From a virus: DNA of 36,073 nucleotides. The DNA is taken from IMG/VR virus record IMGVR_UViG_3300013101_000039, positions 1 to 36,073 of that record. One strand, 5' to 3'. The position numbers and the translations under genes were made by a program. The notes under the pieces were generated by a model. The model searched no databases. It saw only the letters and a list, made by a program, of their open reading frames with translations, and was not told the DNA's origin. Shown here piece by piece: positions 33,838-36,073 of this stretch. Within the stretch, counting starts at the first letter, position 1. Every line of letters starts with the position of its first letter.

Positions 33838-34143
33838 ATGAATGTTTATGCAGATCTAAAAAAGCAGCTTAAGCAAGTTTGTATAAGACAGGACACTTTA
33901 GCCTTAGAGGCGCGCCAGCTTGATTATGAGGCGCTAAAAGGTAAACGTAATACTGTCTTTGTACATTTAAGTCACGCCCTAGATATGGCTTTTCAGGATA
34001 TGTACGGTGCTACTAACCCCGAGGTTCAATTTATACTCAAAGAGTTTTTTAGGGATTTTAATGATTCATTCATTTTAGTTGACGACTTACTAAAGGAGCA
34101 TAGAAAAGATATGAACTGTTGCAAATCAAAAGAGCTGCGTTAG
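33838..34143 (+). CDS. Unknown early protein
   Basis: A 101-aa helical protein with a charged C-terminus and a CC pair near the end (NCCKSKELR). The central part has an amphipathic helix pattern (VFVHLSHALDMAFQDMYGAT). It lacks a recognisable domain. It lies in the rightward operon between an unknown and a winged-helix gene, with no strong ribosome-binding site, so translation may be coupled to the preceding gene nine bases upstream. Confidence 0.8.
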   Translation: MNVYADLKKQLKQVCIRQDTLALEARQLDYEALKGKRNTVFVHLSHALDMAFQDMYGATNPEVQFILKEFFRDFNDSFILVDDLLKEHRKDMNCCKSKELR

Positions 34144-34171
34144 GCGCGCTAGACTTATACCAAATATCATG

Positions 34172-34194
34172 TAAGATGTTGTTGACGTTAACAA
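34172..34194. promoter_or_regulatory. Second operator with the same 11-mer
   Basis: TAAGATGT (34172-34179) is followed by TTGACGTTAAC (34182-34192), both also found at the early operator, although their spacing differs (10 instead of 17 bases). TTGTTGACGTTAACAA (34179-34194) is a 16-bp palindrome with one mismatched pair. TAAGAT may be a -10 with a TAGACT-like -35 at 34150-34155. The site directly precedes the GTG-started winged-helix gene. Confidence 0.55.
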
Positions 34195-34210
34195 TATAAG
34201 GAGTATGTAA

Positions 34211-34486
34211 GTGTCAACAATAAAAGAAAAAGAGGTTATCACAATCAACCGCGATGCTTTAATGGATAGTGATTTTAACCTACTAGACTTAAGAGTATAC
34301 CTACTTACAAAGCTAGAATCTGAAAAAGCTAATGCAAACGGCGGGGAATTTGCACCTGAGAATATATCATTTGCGACAGAAATAGGAATTCACCCTAGAA
34401 CATTACAAAAATCTTTTGAACGGCTAGAAAAGCGTGGCTATATATTGCGCGAAATGAAAGACGGTAAAAGGTACGTTTATTTATAA
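34211..34486 (+). CDS. Winged-helix DNA-binding protein
   Basis: A 91-aa protein starting at GTG (34211), with AAGGAG seven bases before it; an ATG at 34205 is followed directly by a stop. The helix-turn-helix FATEIGIHPRTLQKSFERLE (residues about 55-74) is followed by the beta-wing KRGYILREMKDGKRYVYL, typical of small winged-helix regulators and of phage replication-associated proteins. It is preceded by its own operator-like site and followed by a weak terminator. In gene order it holds the place that cII has in lambda, between cro and O. Confidence 0.82.
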   Translation: MSTIKEKEVITINRDALMDSDFNLLDLRVYLLTKLESEKANANGGEFAPENISFATEIGIHPRTLQKSFERLEKRGYILREMKDGKRYVYL

Positions 34487-34506
34487 CGGGACTGGATCTT
34501 AAAATG

Positions 34507-34536
34507 AACTTAGGTAATAATAACTCTAAGTTTTTT
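34507..34536 (+). terminator. Weak terminator after the winged-helix gene
   Basis: AACTTAG (34507-34513) and CTAAGTT (34526-34532) form a 7-bp AT-rich stem, followed by a run of T (to 34536). The low stem stability suggests partial termination, leaving the downstream replication genes to a separate promoter as well as read-through. Confidence 0.5.
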
Positions 34537-34540
34537 GGAC

Positions 34541-34567
34541 AATAAAAAGCCGGTCATGAAACCGGCT
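34541..34567 (-). terminator. Leftward rho-independent terminator
   Basis: On the minus strand AGCCGGT (34567-34561), loop TTCATG and ACCGGCT (34554-34548) form a 7-bp stem followed by TTTTATT. On the plus strand no T run follows the stem, so it acts leftward. No leftward protein gene lies upstream of it, which implies a short non-coding transcript. Confidence 0.75.
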
Positions 34568-34574
34568 AATTAAA

Positions 34575-34602
34575 TTCAAAGACCACAAACACATGGTATT
34601 CT
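34575..34602 (+). promoter_or_regulatory. Rightward promoter for replication genes
   Basis: TTCAAA (34575-34580), a 16-bp spacer and TGG-TATTCT (extended -10, 34594-34602) predict a start near 34609. The -10 and its flank are an exact inverted copy of the leftward promoter's -10. It would serve the leader ORF and replication proteins. The -35 is only a partial match. Confidence 0.45.
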
Positions 34603-34630
34603 CTTCGACTTGGCAGTTGAGAGAATACCA
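34594..34630. repeat. 11-bp perfect inverted repeat carrying two -10 boxes
   Basis: TGGTATTCTCT (34594-34604) and AGAGAATACCA (34620-34630) are exact reverse complements with a 15-base centre. Each arm contains an extended -10 element for one strand. The repeat could be a regulator-binding site, an RNA hairpin in read-through transcripts, or both. Confidence 0.75.
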
Positions 34631-34693
34631 ACACTAACAAACCATGTCAACCGCCAAGACGGTTAAAACTGCCACAAACAAGGGGGTTTTAAC
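34611..34693 (+). promoter_or_regulatory. Structured leader of the replication operon
   Basis: Four pairings can form in the plus-strand RNA: TGGCAGTT (34611-34618) with AACTGCCA (34667-34674); CTTGGC (34609-34614) with GCCAAG (34653-34658); AACCG (34649-34653) with CGGTT (34660-34664); and GTTAAAAC (34662-34669) with GTTTTAAC (34686-34693). Several share bases and exclude each other. The last one covers the edge of the AGGGGG ribosome-binding site of the leader ORF, the first would free it. This is an inferred switch. Confidence 0.45.
34622..34650 (-). promoter_or_regulatory. Strong leftward promoter of the small RNA
   Basis: On the minus strand a perfect TTGACA (34650-34645), a 17-bp spacer and TATTCT (34627-34622) with TGG before it (extended -10) are seen. 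This and the leftward early promoter are the only perfect TTGACA boxes found with 17-bp spacing in the gene-free stretches read. Start expected near 34615. Confidence 0.7.
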
Positions 34694-34694
34694 T

Positions 34695-34814
34695 ATGTCA
34701 TTGATACCAAAGAAAAACAACTTTACTATTCACACTAAGATAATCTTTGATTTATACTTAATCAACGCGGCCGATTCGGCTATGCCACTAAAAAACACAT
34801 GGAGTGTGAATTAA
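34695..34814 (+). CDS. 39-aa leader ORF before the replication initiator
   Basis: An ATG-TAA frame with AGGGGG (34681-34686) eight bases before the ATG, giving a 39-aa product that begins MSLIPKKNNFTIHTKIIFDL. Its TAA overlaps the initiator ATG as TAATG, so translating it would deliver ribosomes directly to the initiator. It has no recognisable domain. A leader-peptide role coupling initiator translation, as known for plasmid replication genes with leader peptides, fits the setting. It might also be a simple small protein. Confidence 0.55.
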   Translation: MSLIPKKNNFTIHTKIIFDLYLINAADSAMPLKNTWSVN

Positions 34815-35233
34815 TGTCCTATTTTACGATACCAAGTTTTGTTGTAGACAATAAAGTACTATCGGTTGCTGAAAAGTATTTATATGGTTATTTCCATACA
34901 CATTACTTTAACGGCAATACTATTTTTGTTAGTAATGCTAACTTAGCTGGGATGCTTAACTGCGAGGTACGACAGATTCAAAATATATTAAATAGTTTAG
35001 AGACTAAGAAATATATAACTAGGGATGAAGAGAATATAAAGGGCAAGAATAGGCGCGTGATAACACCACTTGTAACCGCGAAAGGTAAGGTTATAAACGA
35101 AGAAAAAGATATCCACAACCACCATGCAATAAATTGCATACAGAAAGAAAAGAAGAAAGAAAAGAAGAAAGAAAAGAACGTAACGTACGTAGCGGTCTTT
35201 CTACGAAAGAAGATAAAACAAAAGAAGCAATGA
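34814..35233 (+). CDS. Replication initiator, winged-helix N-terminal part
   Basis: A 139-aa protein. The ATG at 34814 overlaps the leader stop and has GGAG nine bases upstream; an ATG at 34799 is the alternative. Residues 1-90 are a winged-helix domain of the phage/plasmid replication type: FTIPSFVVDNKVLSVAEKYL, SNANLAGMLNCEVRQIQNIL (HTH), then a wing NRRVITPLV. From about residue 105 the sequence is low-complexity Lys/Glu. Phage O-like initiators have this build, with the origin inside the coding region. The frame ends in a TGA overlapping the next ATG (ATGA). A -1 shift in the repeat would instead join it to the next ORF. Confidence 0.82.
   Translation: MSYFTIPSFVVDNKVLSVAEKYLYGYFHTHYFNGNTIFVSNANLAGMLNCEVRQIQNILNSLETKKYITRDEENIKGKNRRVITPLVTAKGKVINEEKDIHNHHAINCIQKEKKKEKKKEKNVTYVAVFLRKKIKQKKQ
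35124..35139. repeat. Palindrome ATGCAAT-AA-ATTGCAT inside the initiator gene
   Basis: A perfect 7-bp inverted repeat with a 2-base centre lies three bases before the homopurine tandem repeat. It may be a binding site for the initiator or part of the origin. Confidence 0.7.
35142..35178 (+). repeat. 12-bp homopurine tandem repeat (about 3 copies), possible origin
   Basis: AAAGAAAAGAAG is repeated at 35144-35155 and 35156-35167 and, in 11 bases, at 35168-35178; the plus strand has only A and G for 37 bases. Iterons and an AT-rich, strand-asymmetric tract inside the initiator gene are the arrangement of the lambda origin within gene O. It could serve as iterons or as the unwinding element. It encodes the KEKKKEKKKEK linker. 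Confidence 0.6.
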
Positions 35234-35751
35234 TTTACCTTAAGTCAAAACTTAAAGATCCTCTTATCAGCAGAGGCCAGGTAGAACAGATATTAAAAGC
35301 ACATACACCTGACGCCAAACTAAGTTGGTCAGTTGATAATTATTTATATTACTTAAGTACAGACGCAGCTAAGGGTATTAAAAAACCATTCCCTGTATTT
35401 ATGTCTCACATAAAAGATGTGGGCTACTTTGAAGATTATAAACAATACATCAAGTCTAAGGACGAGAGTGATGATTCTGGCGATCTAGGCACGCCTGAAG
35501 GACTTTATGAAGCACTAATGGCTAATGACTTGGATGAGGCTAAAAGAATCGCACATAAGGCCTCAAACAAGAACACATACACATTGGATGAAGCGCAGAA
35601 AATATGGTTCGAGTCATGGTTAGAAAAGGTAGCTACCCAATCAGAAAAAGATAGATTCCACGGTAAGCCACAAAGAAAGATATTTGAATATTACATAGCT
35701 AATCAGTGGATTGATGACTTTGAATTTGCTAAAAGCAAGATAGTAGCTTAA
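35230..35751 (+). CDS. Replication protein, C-terminal part or helicase-loader-like
   Basis: A 173-aa protein from the ATG that overlaps the previous TGA (ATGA). It is helical and charged, with YLKSKLKDPLISRGQVEQIL near the start, a middle WSVDNYLYYLST and a C-terminal QRKIFEYYIANQWIDDFEFA. In lambda the product of the gene after O is a helicase loader (P); here neither AAA+ motifs nor a clear DnaC-like Walker A is present. The same frame stays open back to a TTG at 35134 through the tandem repeat, so it could also be expressed as the C-terminal half of the initiator by a -1 frameshift. Confidence 0.75.
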   Translation: MIYLKSKLKDPLISRGQVEQILKAHTPDAKLSWSVDNYLYYLSTDAAKGIKKPFPVFMSHIKDVGYFEDYKQYIKSKDESDDSGDLGTPEGLYEALMANDLDEAKRIAHKASNKNTYTLDEAQKIWFESWLEKVATQSEKDRFHGKPQRKIFEYYIANQWIDDFEFAKSKIVA

Positions 35752-35777
35752 CTATTATATAACTAACAAGGATTGTT

Positions 35778-36065
35778 ATGGGTAAAGATGATCGTATATC
35801 GCAAAACGATAAGAGTAGGGCGGATAGGTATCATGACGAATTTGCTGAATGGATGTTGCTGTTTTATACAGCCGACGACGCTAATAGAGAGGTACGCCTT
35901 AAGTTTATTGAAGATAACAAAGAGGAGTTTCCAAAACTAGAACACCCCCACATGAGTTTTAGGGTAACCTCTAGGCTATACTTTGATAAATACATATACT
36001 CTTTAAGAGAAGAGACTTATAATCGTGAATCGCTGCCCAAGCACAACCCTGGCGGGTGGTTATAA
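35778..36065 (+). CDS. Unknown protein, end of rightward operon
   Basis: A 95-aa acidic, helical protein with AAGGATT seven bases before the ATG. It has segments SRADRYHDEFAEWMLLFYTA and SFRVTSRLYFDKYIYSLREE, with no recognisable catalytic motif or membrane segment. It ends two bases before an ATG (36068) that begins a gene at the right edge. Role unknown; its place just before the packaging genes in the inferred circular order would fit a late regulator or nothing of the kind. Confidence 0.8.
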   Translation: MGKDDRISQNDKSRADRYHDEFAEWMLLFYTADDANREVRLKFIEDNKEEFPKLEHPHMSFRVTSRLYFDKYIYSLREETYNRESLPKHNPGGWL

Positions 36066-36067
36066 TA

Positions 36068-36073
36068 ATGAGG
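36068..36073 (+). CDS. Start of a gene cut by the right edge
   Basis: ATGAGG follows the previous stop by two bases, with GGCGGGTGG about 10-18 bases upstream as a possible ribosome-binding site. Only two codons are visible. In a circularly permuted P22-like genome the next gene would be the small terminase, whose start is missing at the left edge. Confidence 0.35.

Larger units (their letters stand above)
34541..34615 (-). ncRNA. Predicted small leftward RNA, OOP-like (about 75 nt)
   Basis: The RNA is defined by a strong leftward promoter (34622-34650) with expected start near 34615 and a terminator ending near 34541. Its length (about 75 nt) and position, leftward and just upstream of the replication initiator gene, match lambda OOP RNA (77 nt, between cII and O). 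The 5' end is complementary to the first bases of the predicted rightward transcript (34609-34615), and the body is complementary to the read-through transcript from the upstream early promoter. No protein gene of useful size lies in it. Existence is predicted, not shown. Confidence 0.5.

Noticed and set aside
34504-34545. 13-codon frame after the winged-helix gene
   Set aside because: It coincides with the weak terminator and has no convincing ribosome-binding site.
1-36073. tRNA genes, CRISPR arrays, insertion sequences
   Set aside because: No cloverleaf with CCA-type arms, no regularly spaced repeats and no transposase motifs were seen on reading both strands; a dedicated scan was not possible.

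Overview
The window is almost an entire genome of a short-tailed, P22-like phage (podovirus morphology expected). This rests on gene order and protein features. Rightwards from the left edge it reads small terminase, large terminase, portal (723 aa, close to P22 gp1), scaffold, coat, a gp4-like connector, a gp10-like tail accessory protein and three ejection-type proteins, followed by an unusually large block of tail fibre genes. The base composition is moderately AT-rich, Shine-Dalgarno sequences are clear, and stop/start overlaps (TAATG, ATGA) are frequent. A gram-negative, probably gammaproteobacterial host is inferred from the P22-type virion; nothing in the window names the host.

Layout. 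Positions 2-14218 hold packaging, head, connector and ejection genes on the + strand. They are interrupted by a free-standing HNH endonuclease (4225-4713) followed by a terminator and a probable promoter. Positions 14218-26393 (about a third of the window) hold fibre and adsorption genes. Three of these share one N-terminal anchor domain, one is a polyglycine adhesin-like protein, and two are small accessory proteins. A strong terminator ends this late region at about 26500. A 500-base non-coding stretch follows, with tandem palindromic operators, and then a small exported Cys-containing protein and a VRR-NUC nuclease. Positions 27505-33201 form a leftward early operon: PD-(D/E)XK exonuclease (RecE-like), an unknown, RecT annealing protein, three tiny membrane/coiled-coil proteins interleaved with SSB, an SF2 helicase with zinc ribbons, and an unknown. 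Positions 33312-36065 form the rightward early operon: Cro-like repressor, two unknowns, a winged-helix protein, then a replication-initiation pair and a last unknown.

The two early operons start from overlapping divergent promoters (33245-33282) that share an operator. This resembles a lambdoid PL/PR region, but there is no CI-type repressor, integrase or recognisable endolysin in the window.

The most interesting region is 34487-34814, just upstream of the replication initiator. A strong leftward promoter (TTGACA, 17 bp, extended -10) and a textbook leftward terminator predict an RNA of about 75 nt in the same place as lambda OOP RNA. It faces a rightward promoter with the same extended -10, and the two -10 elements form an 11-bp inverted repeat. 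The rightward transcript would carry a leader with mutually exclusive pairings, then a 39-codon leader ORF whose TAATG overlaps the initiator start. The initiator gene holds a 12-bp homopurine tandem repeat and a palindrome, a likely origin, exactly where a -1 frame continuation into the next ORF is open. All of this is read from sequence; expression and function are inferred.
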